From contig JAEOSZ010000055.1 in NCBI GenBank assembly GCA_016840095.1, positions 1 through 64,000 on the forward strand: a stretch of 64,000 nt of DNA. The letters are read 5' to 3'. A program made the position numbers and the translations under genes. Origin of the DNA: Candidatus Heimdallarchaeota archaeon (lineage in GTDB: Archaea; Asgardarchaeota; Heimdallarchaeia; Heimdallarchaeales; Heimdallarchaeaceae). Below the pieces are notes generated by a model, which was given only the letters and a program-made list of their open reading frames with translations, searched no databases and was not told the DNA's origin. This document shows positions 47,559 through 56,901 of this stretch, piece by piece (positions within the stretch are counted from its first letter, which is position 1; each line of letters begins with the position of its first letter).

Positions 47559-48503
47559 ATGGTCAAGAATGGTGATAACAATTTCATGTCCATAGATGTT
47601 GATACATCAGACAGAAGAATAATGACTGTTTTTTCTGTTAATTGGATTGAGTTAGAAATTTTAAAAATTTTAGATAAATCATTAGAACCTGTCTATAAGG
47701 GAGAAATGATCTCTCTTCTTAGAAATAAGCATGAAAGTATTTCTAACAAACCTGAAAGTTCCTTTTATGCCATATTTGACAAATTAGAGAAGACTGAGAT
47801 GATACTGACTAATTCTATTCCTGGGCAAGGATACAAAACATTTCTTGAGATAACAGAACTTGGACAAATTCAACTTAGAAGAGCATTATTCTGGGGAATT
47901 AGTTCAATATTTGAAGGTATGGCAGGACCATTAATGGGAATGCTCAACGAGGTATGTGTGAAAAACATGGGATGTCTTCGGGAGATGAATTTTGCTGTTG
48001 TAAGTCCTAATAATCCTGAATTTCTAGTACCTGAAATGTGCAATCAGTGTGTACAATCAACAGATGAAGATACACAAAGCAGATTTAACATACTTCTCCC
48101 ATTTGCAAAAGATCTTGTTGTACCATACTATCAAAATATTAAATCAAATCCAGATGATATTCCACTAAAGATGGATTTGTTAGATAGAGTAATGTCTGTT
48201 CTAGCATTAGGATTTCTCAAAGAAAGAGAATCCAAAGAATATTTAAAAGAAGTACACAGAATCCTAAAACCAGGTGGGAAAGCTGCATTTTTTGAATTAA
48301 TAGAATTTGAGAGTTATCTCTGGAATGCTCTTAGAGAACTAACTCATGGATTTCAAATATTCATACCGAAAACAGGTTCTGGAGAATTACTTCAATTCTT
48401 ACCAGATCAATTGAAATCCAAAGTGGCTGATGTTTTTGGAGAAGAGAATGTAAAATTGATATTCTTACATGAAATAGTTTGTGCAGTGGCAGTCAAAAAC
48501 TAG
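47559..48503 (+). CDS. PadR-like wHTH fused to a methyltransferase-like domain
   Basis: wHTH: WIELEILKILDKSLEPVYKGEMISLL...SSFYAIFDKLEKTEMILTNSIPGQGYKTFLEITELGQIQL; C-term: MSVLALGFLKERESKEYLKEVHRILKPGGKAAFFELI. Confidence 0.65.
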   Translation: MVKNGDNNFMSIDVDTSDRRIMTVFSVNWIELEILKILDKSLEPVYKGEMISLLRNKHESISNKPESSFYAIFDKLEKTEMILTNSIPGQGYKTFLEITELGQIQLRRALFWGISSIFEGMAGPLMGMLNEVCVKNMGCLREMNFAVVSPNNPEFLVPEMCNQCVQSTDEDTQSRFNILLPFAKDLVVPYYQNIKSNPDDIPLKMDLLDRVMSVLALGFLKERESKEYLKEVHRILKPGGKAAFFELIEFESYLWNALRELTHGFQIFIPKTGSGELLQFLPDQLKSKVADVFGEENVKLIFLHEIVCAVAVKN

Positions 48504-48590
48504 TCTTTCTATTTTTAATACTTTTTGAGAATTAAGGTAAAAAGATATAAATAGCTCAGCCAAATTTAGTTAGATAACTGTGTGATTGTA

Positions 48591-48953
48591 ATGAGTACTG
48601 TTCGCGATGAAAGATATGTTGATTTGAAACAATTATGTGATAAGATAGCACCAGAAATGTTTGATACTTTATCCTGGATATTAATTATGAATCTTGACTT
48701 AATCCCACAAGAAGATATTGAGATAAATCCCAATTTACGTTTTTCTTATTTGTTGATGAATAATAAGTATGATGAAGCAACTACATTGGGGAAGGAACTC
48801 GCTGCTTCAAATAACCCAATTTCAAAACATTACAAACAGATGTTTGAACAAGATCCTAAGTTAGAAAAGACAATAAAAGTAGCTGAAAACTTTTTTGCTT
48901 TAGCTAAACGTAGAATAGAAGTTACGGAGAAGTTAGGTATTCGTCAATTCTAA
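48591..48953 (+). CDS. Small helical protein of unknown function
   Basis: ORF with TATA-like GATATAAATA upstream; no motif recognised. Confidence 0.5.
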   Translation: MSTVRDERYVDLKQLCDKIAPEMFDTLSWILIMNLDLIPQEDIEINPNLRFSYLLMNNKYDEATTLGKELAASNNPISKHYKQMFEQDPKLEKTIKVAENFFALAKRRIEVTEKLGIRQF

Positions 48954-49029
48954 GAAACTGACAATAATTCTCTTTTTCAATTTTTCTTGAACATTAGCTT
49001 TATTAAGATTTAGACCATTTTTAATCAGC

Positions 49030-50259
49030 ATGTCAAAGACCCGTTCCACATTTTCAATCTTTGCTGGATTTACTCTATCAGTAGTGGGTGGAATGGTTTT
49101 TGACTTTGGTGGATTAGTTGCAGGAAGTGCTGCAACACTTTTACAATCTCTTTCTTCAGTTATTCCATGGATCTTTCTAATTTATCCTTTACTTCTGACT
49201 GTTAGAGGAGATATTAATGGAGTTCTTACAGGAAAACTTGGAACTGCTCTTCATCTGGGAACTATCAAACCAACTTTCAAGAATAATACTGAGAGGTTCA
49301 TTCATTTGATTGTCCTTATGCTGATATTAACATTATATGATTCCATCCTTATTAGTATCGTTACGTCACTTCTTGGTTTCCTTCTAAAACTTAATTTGAC
49401 CTTTCTTGATGTACTTAAGATATTCTCGATTACTTTTACAACTTTTGTATTTACAGCTGTTATTTCAATGGCTATTACTTTCTTTCTAACTTTCTTAATT
49501 TTCAGAAATAAAGGCGATCCAGATGTCTTAGCTTATCCAGTTACTTCTTCAATAAATGATATTCTAATTACACTTATCTTTGCAGCTGTATGTTGGCTAT
49601 ATCGACCATGGAATTCAACTGTAAAACTGCACTATTTCATTGGAATTCCGATTATTGTTATTGTCATTGCTTTGTTCATATTCTTATTGGTGAAATATGG
49701 AAAGAATAAATATGTTAAATCAGGAATTTTTCAGACACTACCGGTACTTACAGTAACAAATTTAATTGCAGCTGGAACAGGATCTGTTCTAGCTTTATTT
49801 TCTACTATTCTTTCGTCAGTACCAATACTAATAGTGTTCTATCCTGCTATAATAAGTACTGTTGGAAGTCAGAGTTCAATTTTAGCTAATACTAGCACAA
49901 CTAAACTACATCTTGGTACTATGAAACCATCATTAAGTTCACTAAAAACGCAAGAATTCTCTATTAGTTTATCTGGAATTTTAACTGCTTCTCTAATCAT
50001 CGTAACTATTATGAGTTTACTTGGAATAGCTATGTTTCCTGAAGGAATTACTTTCAGCCTTTATGGCTCAATATTAGGTTTATTGATTTTTGCTAATTTC
50101 TTCTCTTTTTTCATAGTTGGTTTAATTGCTATTTCTGCAACTTTCATTACTTTTAGATTAGGAATGGATCCTGATAATCTAGTTAATCCTTTGCTAAGTT
50201 CAAGTGCTGATTTGATAACTACTAGTATTTTAGTTCTATTCTTCTTTCTACTTTTCTAA
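49030..50259 (+). CDS. MgtE/SLC41-like divalent cation transporter (two TM repeats, no cytosolic domains)
   Basis: Internal duplication: YPLLLTVRGDINGVLTGKLGTALHLGTIKP and YPAIISTVGSQSSILANTSTTKLHLGTMKP. Confidence 0.88.
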   Translation: MSKTRSTFSIFAGFTLSVVGGMVFDFGGLVAGSAATLLQSLSSVIPWIFLIYPLLLTVRGDINGVLTGKLGTALHLGTIKPTFKNNTERFIHLIVLMLILTLYDSILISIVTSLLGFLLKLNLTFLDVLKIFSITFTTFVFTAVISMAITFFLTFLIFRNKGDPDVLAYPVTSSINDILITLIFAAVCWLYRPWNSTVKLHYFIGIPIIVIVIALFIFLLVKYGKNKYVKSGIFQTLPVLTVTNLIAAGTGSVLALFSTILSSVPILIVFYPAIISTVGSQSSILANTSTTKLHLGTMKPSLSSLKTQEFSISLSGILTASLIIVTIMSLLGIAMFPEGITFSLYGSILGLLIFANFFSFFIVGLIAISATFITFRLGMDPDNLVNPLLSSSADLITTSILVLFFFLLF

Positions 50260-50273
50260 AAATAGGGGCGAAT

Positions 50274-50594
50274 TCACTCTTCAATTTCTTTGTTAATCCA
50301 TTTACCATATTCATTGAGAAAGTCATCATTCTTAATTGAAGTAATCTGTGGCAGCTCATAGGAATGAATTTCCGCTAATCTATCTTTGATTTTCTCAAAT
50401 TTGTCTTTTGTTGCTTTTATGATAACTAAAAATTCATTTGCTTCTTCTACTTGTCCTTTCCAAGTATAGACACTTTGTATTGGATAAAATTGAATACAAA
50501 CAGAAAGTTTCTCTGTAATCATAGTTTTAGCTATTGATTTTGCTTCTTCTTCATTTAAAACAGTGGTTTGAATCTGTATCAAACTGTCTTTCAT
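50274..50594 (-). CDS. cutA: CutA1 divalent-ion tolerance protein
   Basis: IQIQTTVLNEEEAKSIAKTMITEKLSVCIQFYPIQSVYTWKGQVEEANEFLVIIKATKDKFEKIKDRLAEIHSYELPQI. Confidence 0.92.
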   Translation of the reverse strand: MKDSLIQIQTTVLNEEEAKSIAKTMITEKLSVCIQFYPIQSVYTWKGQVEEANEFLVIIKATKDKFEKIKDRLAEIHSYELPQITSIKNDDFLNEYGKWINKEIEE

Positions 50595-50650
50595 GCAGAT
50601 ACGATTCTTCAAACACTTTTTAATGATTCTCCTCTAAAAAATTAGAGCTT

Positions 50651-51463
50651 TTACTTCGTTTTTGAAATAAATTGGCTTTTGCTCTCTTTATTCACTAGAA
50701 TAGAGCCTTCTACTAATTCGGAAATAAGACTAACTTCTTCATTAGAGAGTTTTAGACTTGTCATATTATTAAGTAGGAAAAATATTTTGCTAACTTGTTC
50801 TGGAAAGTGGTCAAAGAAATAAACTACTGTAGTATAATCAAGAAAATTGCTCAATATGCTAAGTGTTTGTTGTACTTCTTTTTGAATAACATCTATTTGT
50901 GGTTTTAAGATAGTGTAAAATTCGTGAATAAGAAAACTAATGAAATTGTAATAGTCCTTACCATAAGGAAATCTTTTTTCTATCATTGATTTACAGAAGT
51001 AAAGATAAGAATTAATATAAAACTCGATCTTCAGTAAGATTGTAATCCTATTATCATATCTTGGAGAGTGTTGAGGAAGGTTTGCAGAAAAACTATTTAT
51101 GAATTTCAAGACTTCTTCCAAATCTGCTTGAGAATAGAGAGACACATTATCTTGTGTGAAATTTGGAAAGAGGAATTGAGGTATTCTAGCCAGCGTAAAA
51201 AGGATATTTCTTTCATCAGTTCTACTATTATCTGTCATATATTTTGCAGTAATTGTTAATGTTAAGAGTCTCTCTATTGGATCTGGAAGTTTCTTTTTTA
51301 TGTTTTTCTGGTTTCTAGATGTTGGGGAATCTATGATAATTGAGTCATATTTTCCTTCTTCGATTTCATCTTCTGTTTCTTTACTTAGAAGATTAAGGAA
51401 CTCGTGCATTGGAGCATATGTTTGTACTCTGTCGTTTGGATTAAATCTTTTCATACTCCTCAC
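50651..51463 (-). CDS. Helical protein of unknown function, directly abutting a TPR gene
   Basis: ORF; its start is 1 nt from the end of the upstream gene 51464-52777. Confidence 0.55.
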   Translation of the reverse strand: MRSMKRFNPNDRVQTYAPMHEFLNLLSKETEDEIEEGKYDSIIIDSPTSRNQKNIKKKLPDPIERLLTLTITAKYMTDNSRTDERNILFTLARIPQFLFPNFTQDNVSLYSQADLEEVLKFINSFSANLPQHSPRYDNRITILLKIEFYINSYLYFCKSMIEKRFPYGKDYYNFISFLIHEFYTILKPQIDVIQKEVQQTLSILSNFLDYTTVVYFFDHFPEQVSKIFFLLNNMTSLKLSNEEVSLISELVEGSILVNKESKSQFISKTK

Positions 51464-52777
51464 TTATCTAAATTGTTTTACTAATTCAAGAAACTGACCA
51501 ATCATCTCAGAGTAATGAAGTTCTCCCTTATCTAGCATCCATTGATAGATATCACTGATCTCATTTATTGAGCTCTTCAAATCAGTACCAACACCAATTG
51601 ATGATATCTTGTAAGATAGTTGAAAAAAAGAAGCCATTTTTGCTCTAACTTCATCATCGTATTTTTCAAAGATATCTTTGATTCTTTCAATTTCTATTGG
51701 AATATCTAACTTATCAAGTTTTGAAGAATCTTTTCCTCTTGGTCCACCAAGATACCCAGTTAAACCTAATAATCTTGCTGAGTGGAACTGTAGTAGAGCA
51801 GGTAAGTAAATAAATATCGTGACTGCTTCTTCATATTCTAATTTTTGATTTACAAAGTATTGTTTTGCTTGTTCAAAAGATTCGTAAGATTCAGTTGGTT
51901 TACCTGTGGATTGATAAAGACCAGCCATTAATCTTCTGATTTTTGCTGTTAATTCTAGGTGTTCAATACTTTCAGCTGTTAATATTAGTCTTTCTCCTTT
52001 TTCAACAGCTTCTTCTGGAGTGATTCTCTCTGATCGAAGTTCTAACTCCACACGTTGAGTGTTAAAGATTAACGGATGGAAATCATCGGGTTGATACCTT
52101 TCTAGATATTCATCCATCAAATCAATAGTTTCTTCTGGTTCAGAAACAAATTGAGAAAGGATAATTTTCTTCTCAAATGCTGATCTTTCAAAAGGAGAAT
52201 CTTTGAAGTATTTGAAAGCTTCATCTACACTAGAATAAGCTTTAAGGACATCTCCTTCTTCTGCATCTATTTGAGCTTCTAAAACTTGGAGTTCATAGAA
52301 ATAAGGTTCATTTCCTTTATCCTTTGCTTTCTTCATTAAGAAATGAACAATCTCTCTTGCATCTTCTAATTGGTGATAAACGATTTTGAGTTGAGCTTTA
52401 GTTTGCCAGTATCTAAAAAAGATCATAGGAGTCTCTTCTGAAATTTGGTCTTCTTCTAGTTCTTCTAACCATTTCTTACCTTGATCATAGTCTCCATAAG
52501 CAAACAAAGTTGCCGTTAATTCTAAAATAACTAGATAGTACTCCTCAACTAGAATTCTCTCTTTTGTTTGTTCTGCTAATTCTTCCAGAATATCAATGGA
52601 TTCTGCTTTTGATCCCAAAAGAGCACAACATCTAGCAATCTTGATTTCTATATCTCTCAGTTCGTCTTCCTTCCCTGATAGAAATAATACTTCTCGAGCC
52701 TTGAGGTACCATCGATAGGCTTCGAGAAACTTAAATTGTGTAAAAAACTCATCGCCTTTCTCTCTCTCAGTGCTCAT
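51464..52777 (-). CDS. TPR-repeat protein
   Basis: Repeated TPR-like helical pairs; MSTEREKGDEFFTQFKFLEAYRWYLKAREVLF. Confidence 0.75.
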   Translation of the reverse strand: MSTEREKGDEFFTQFKFLEAYRWYLKAREVLFLSGKEDELRDIEIKIARCCALLGSKAESIDILEELAEQTKERILVEEYYLVILELTATLFAYGDYDQGKKWLEELEEDQISEETPMIFFRYWQTKAQLKIVYHQLEDAREIVHFLMKKAKDKGNEPYFYELQVLEAQIDAEEGDVLKAYSSVDEAFKYFKDSPFERSAFEKKIILSQFVSEPEETIDLMDEYLERYQPDDFHPLIFNTQRVELELRSERITPEEAVEKGERLILTAESIEHLELTAKIRRLMAGLYQSTGKPTESYESFEQAKQYFVNQKLEYEEAVTIFIYLPALLQFHSARLLGLTGYLGGPRGKDSSKLDKLDIPIEIERIKDIFEKYDDEVRAKMASFFQLSYKISSIGVGTDLKSSINEISDIYQWMLDKGELHYSEMIGQFLELVKQFR

Positions 52778-52897
52778 TAAACAAACCCAAGTTATTAATA
52801 TAGAAAATAATATTTAAACATTTAAAAACATGCTTTTATCTCTATTTTTGTGGTTCTTCGAATAAAATATATAGTGTGAGTATTATTCATACTAACG

Positions 52898-53716
52898 ATG
52901 AGTGAATATTCTGAATATATGAAACAAGCTAGAAAGGAAGTTGAGCTCTGCTTAGAAACCTGGAAAGAGATTTTTGAAGAACATTATTCAGAAACAATAG
53001 AATATGCCTATAGTAAAGGTTCTGCTACAAAGAAATGGGAAAGCTTTATTGATTATGTTCCAATTTTAAGCGATGTTGATATTCACATAAAGGTTAAAGA
53101 TCACTCGAATTTTTTTGATGATGAAACTTCATTTTTTGAATCAGTAAACATCTCTGAAATGTACGAAACAAGGTTTACAGAAAAAAATCCTCAATATTTT
53201 CACATTCCTCGAACTCAAGTTATTAAACTGAATAAGATAATCAAGGAAATTAACTTCGTTCATCCAAGAGAAACTGAGATAATTTCTATAATTGGGAAAC
53301 CAATTTTAGAGACTAATCCTTCCAATGAAATTATAAAAAAACATGACCTAGAAAATTTGTTGGAATTAGGAGAATATCTACCTAAATTATCCATGTCTAT
53401 GATGGATAGAACAGGATTAGATCTCTGGTCAATGTTAAGAAGAATGACTTGGAGAGTATCTCCTTCACCTATAAGATTGCTAAGTCAGAAAAATGAAGAA
53501 CCTCTGGATTTATGGGGATTGAACAGAACAGAAATTGCAGAAGAACTAGAAGATAATGATTATTATCTCATTGCTGAAAGCTACAAAGATTACTATTATG
53601 AAGGTTGGATTGCATTCATGGAAGATTTTACAAATTCGCAAACACTTAGAAGATTAATTTCTGCAGGTTTTGAAGTGATGAAATTGTGTTTAGAGGAAGC
53701 CAGAAGATTAGTTTGA
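52898..53716 (+). CDS. Nucleotidyltransferase-fold (Pol-beta-like) protein
   Basis: YSKGSATKKWESFIDYVPILSDVDIHIKV (GS and DxD catalytic pattern). Confidence 0.65.
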   Translation: MSEYSEYMKQARKEVELCLETWKEIFEEHYSETIEYAYSKGSATKKWESFIDYVPILSDVDIHIKVKDHSNFFDDETSFFESVNISEMYETRFTEKNPQYFHIPRTQVIKLNKIIKEINFVHPRETEIISIIGKPILETNPSNEIIKKHDLENLLELGEYLPKLSMSMMDRTGLDLWSMLRRMTWRVSPSPIRLLSQKNEEPLDLWGLNRTEIAEELEDNDYYLIAESYKDYYYEGWIAFMEDFTNSQTLRRLISAGFEVMKLCLEEARRLV

Positions 53717-53717
53717 A

Positions 53718-54269
53718 TTACTTCTCTTCTTTCTTCAGAGGTTCTATTTGTAGAAACTCGATAATGTCTAGTATCTCTCTAAATTCTTCAGTTTCAAAAA
53801 CATCACCATGTTTCTTCTTATTATATCCAAAGATCATTTGAGCTTCATCCAACTCTTCAAAATAGAATCTTAGATGCTTATACTTCTCTTCAGCATCTGT
53901 GATTAGAATTCCTTTAACCTTTTTTCTCTTAAAACCCTTCTGGATTTTGAACTCGTTATTATTTTCTGCTAAGATGTTTTTTAACCAATGAGCTTTTTTT
54001 CCTCGTGCAATATAGAAGGTCAATTTATCCGTATAAAACCAAAGTGCTAACACTGGTGTAGTTCTCCTTTTTCCAGTTTTTCTTCCAACTGTGTGTACTA
54101 GAACAATTTTTCTACCCAAACCAAATAGTGGTAATAAATAAATTCTATAAAGAAAAATAAGAACTCCATTCATGATTTTGTTGAATATATGAAAAGATTT
54201 GGTCCTGTTTTTATGCCTTGCAACAATGGAACTTTGACCTAATTTAAATTTCTCCGACAACATTCTCAA
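53718..54269 (-). CDS. Ddn-like nitroreductase / F420H2-dependent oxidoreductase family
   Basis: VLVHTVGRKTGKRRTTPVLALWFYTDKLTFYIARGKKAHWLKNILAENNNEFKIQ. Confidence 0.8.
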   Translation of the reverse strand: MRMLSEKFKLGQSSIVARHKNRTKSFHIFNKIMNGVLIFLYRIYLLPLFGLGRKIVLVHTVGRKTGKRRTTPVLALWFYTDKLTFYIARGKKAHWLKNILAENNNEFKIQKGFKRKKVKGILITDAEEKYKHLRFYFEELDEAQMIFGYNKKKHGDVFETEEFREILDIIEFLQIEPLKKEEK

Positions 54270-54270
54270 C

Positions 54271-54924
54271 TCATTTAATTATTCTCTTTATGATGTCTTG
54301 TGAATTTTTCACGAATATGTCTTCAAACATGCTTCTAGGTATTCCAGAACCTAAAGCAGTTTTTTCTCTCAAGTTCTCACTTATGTAATCTCTTGGTTGG
54401 TGAGAGTCTGTATTAAGAATTAATTTAGCTCCTGTTTTCATTGCTAAATCAGCTACAAGTCCATTTCCAAGTGAGTGCCCTCCTCTTGTTGTTATCTCAA
54501 GGAATACTTCATTGTCTTTTGCTAATTGAGCATCCTTGAAAGTTATAATTCCTGGATGAGCTAATATATCCACATCTGGACACTTTAAAGCTGTTTTATT
54601 GGTCCCCTCAATAACTGGTTCAACTACAGTTTCACCATGAACAACAACTAGAAAATTTCTTTGCTTTGCTTTTCTTGCCAATTCTGGAATCTGCTTTGGA
54701 AGAACATGAGTTATCTCTACCCCAGGAAGGAAAGTGATGTATTCCTCAAAATCATATCTGATTTTGTCTAGGCTATTTAGAACATGATCAATATTAGAAG
54801 AATCAACATGATCTGTTATGGCAACTGCATCTAAACCTCTCACAATTACTCTTCTAAGGTGTTCAGCGGGAGTCAGAACTCCATCAGAAAGAAGAGTATG
54901 AGTGTGAAAATCAGTTAATTTCAT
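54271..54924 (-). CDS. PHP-domain phosphoesterase
   Basis: DFHTHTLLSDGVLTPAEHLRRVIVRGLDAVAITDHVD; LVVVHGE; ILAHPG; LILNTDSHQP. Confidence 0.92.
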   Translation of the reverse strand: MKLTDFHTHTLLSDGVLTPAEHLRRVIVRGLDAVAITDHVDSSNIDHVLNSLDKIRYDFEEYITFLPGVEITHVLPKQIPELARKAKQRNFLVVVHGETVVEPVIEGTNKTALKCPDVDILAHPGIITFKDAQLAKDNEVFLEITTRGGHSLGNGLVADLAMKTGAKLILNTDSHQPRDYISENLREKTALGSGIPRSMFEDIFVKNSQDIIKRIIK

Positions 54925-54979
54925 AGCTGATTAATTTCATGTTAATATTTGAAATTTGTGTTGAAAAAAGAAAAAAAAA

Positions 54980-56764
54980 TTAAGAGAGTAACTCTTCAAG
55001 CTCATTAACTTTGGTACTCAAATAGTTAATACCCTTATTCCAGAAATTTGGATCATCTAAATCTATACCAACTTCTCCAAGCATCTCTGCTGGAGTCTTA
55101 GAAGTACCTACTGAAAGGATTTTTGTAAGCTTTGGAACAAACTCCTGTCCTTCTTCTAAGTACATCTGGTAGAGAGCTATAACAAGTAAATTTGACAAAT
55201 TATATGCATAAACGTAGAAAGGCACATGGATGAAATGACTCACAACGCTCCAATAACTGGCATAATCTTCCTTGATATCGGTCATTGAATTCCCAAACAT
55301 CTTTTGCATTTCTTCAACGAAAGTTTCCTTATAATCATTTGCAGTAGGTAGTTTCTCCTTCATCAGTTCATGAATTCTGGATTCAAAATGATAGAAAGCA
55401 TTTTGTCTATGAGAGGTCGAAAAATTACCTTCAATATGATTTGCTAATAGTGAAATTCTGTCTTCTTTAGAAAGATCTTGTTTCATCAAATAATCAAAAG
55501 TAATCATTTCATTAAAAACTGAAGCAATCTCTGCTACAGCTAAAGATGAGTCAATGTTTGTGAATGTTTGATTTTGTTGTATGTAATAGTGGTGTATGGC
55601 ATGACCTAGTTCATGAGCTAAAGTTAGTACAGATTCAATGTCATTGGTATAATTGACAAATACAAAAGGATACATCTTTTGCTTTCCATAACTGCAGAAG
55701 GCTCCACCTTGCTTACCTTTTCTAGGTGTAACATCAATATGTTTTCTTTTATACATTTCATCTACGATATCAGCAAACTCAGGATTAAACTTACCATTGG
55801 CTATTTTGACTAATTCAATACCTTCTTTGTAAGTATATTTCTTTTCTACTTCACCGAATGGAGCATAAAGATCAGACATTCTTAATTTTTCTAAACCTAA
55901 TATCTTCTTCTTCAGATTGTAGTATTTCTCAACAATATAGTTGCTTTCTGAAGTAACCTTTCCTAGTGTTTCTACTGATTTGTCACTTACTTCATTTTCA
56001 ACATTTCTCAAAGAAATAGGTTTGTTATAATTTCTTCTTTTATTTTCAAGTCCCCAATCTTTCATAACATTATTGTAAATATGAGTAAAGACTAATTCAT
56101 TGTTCTCAAATTCAGAAACTAGGGTTTTGAGTGCTCTGTATCTAACTTCTGGGTCTTTGTTATACATGAAAGCAAATAGCTCAGAACCAGTATATTGTTT
56201 AACTTCTCCTTCAAATTCGAAGTCATAGATGAAACCACTCTCTATCTCATTGTATAATTTGATAAAACCACTTTTTCCAGAGATGTTCTTCATCAAGATG
56301 ATTTGTTCTTCTTTCTCTGATAACTGATGAGGTTTTTGTTTTCTATTGTATTCCAAATCATGTTTATAGTTAACTAATTCAGGAGATGCTAACAAATCAA
56401 TGAATTTTTCATCAGTAATTTCGTTGAGTTCTAGATAGAAAAATAGCGTTTCTTCATTTATTTTTGAACCAAATTCCTGCACTTGAGAGTACAGATTCTT
56501 TACCTCATCTTTAAGAGATTTAGTTGAATATTGTAAAGAAGAAAACAGGTAAATATAGAATTTCTTTTCATGAATCTCTTCAAACAGCTTATACCATTCT
56601 GCTAACTGTTGAGGTTTGAGATTAGGATTAGTTAAATTTCCTTTAACAGTTTTACTGAAATTTTCTGCAAGTTTTTCAATTTCTTTTTTATCTGCATCGA
56701 TTTTAGAATCATTAATATCTGAGTACAAATCAGATAAATCCCAAGCCAGTATTTCTTCTGTCAT
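54980..56764 (-). CDS. pepF: M3-family oligoendopeptidase F
   Basis: TLAHELGHAIHHYYIQQNQTFTNIDSSLAVAEIASVFNE; LRMSDLYAPF. Confidence 0.93.
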   Translation of the reverse strand: MTEEILAWDLSDLYSDINDSKIDADKKEIEKLAENFSKTVKGNLTNPNLKPQQLAEWYKLFEEIHEKKFYIYLFSSLQYSTKSLKDEVKNLYSQVQEFGSKINEETLFFYLELNEITDEKFIDLLASPELVNYKHDLEYNRKQKPHQLSEKEEQIILMKNISGKSGFIKLYNEIESGFIYDFEFEGEVKQYTGSELFAFMYNKDPEVRYRALKTLVSEFENNELVFTHIYNNVMKDWGLENKRRNYNKPISLRNVENEVSDKSVETLGKVTSESNYIVEKYYNLKKKILGLEKLRMSDLYAPFGEVEKKYTYKEGIELVKIANGKFNPEFADIVDEMYKRKHIDVTPRKGKQGGAFCSYGKQKMYPFVFVNYTNDIESVLTLAHELGHAIHHYYIQQNQTFTNIDSSLAVAEIASVFNEMITFDYLMKQDLSKEDRISLLANHIEGNFSTSHRQNAFYHFESRIHELMKEKLPTANDYKETFVEEMQKMFGNSMTDIKEDYASYWSVVSHFIHVPFYVYAYNLSNLLVIALYQMYLEEGQEFVPKLTKILSVGTSKTPAEMLGEVGIDLDDPNFWNKGINYLSTKVNELEELLS

Positions 56765-56901
56765 AAATTGCTTGAAATTTTAGTGTTTAAGAATTTTTGT
56801 AATTTGAAGAAATAATAACAACTCCTAGTTTTCAAAGAATAGAGCAATTTAATATAATTTGAATGAACAAAAATAGAAAAAAAAGAGATTTGACAGATGC
56901 A

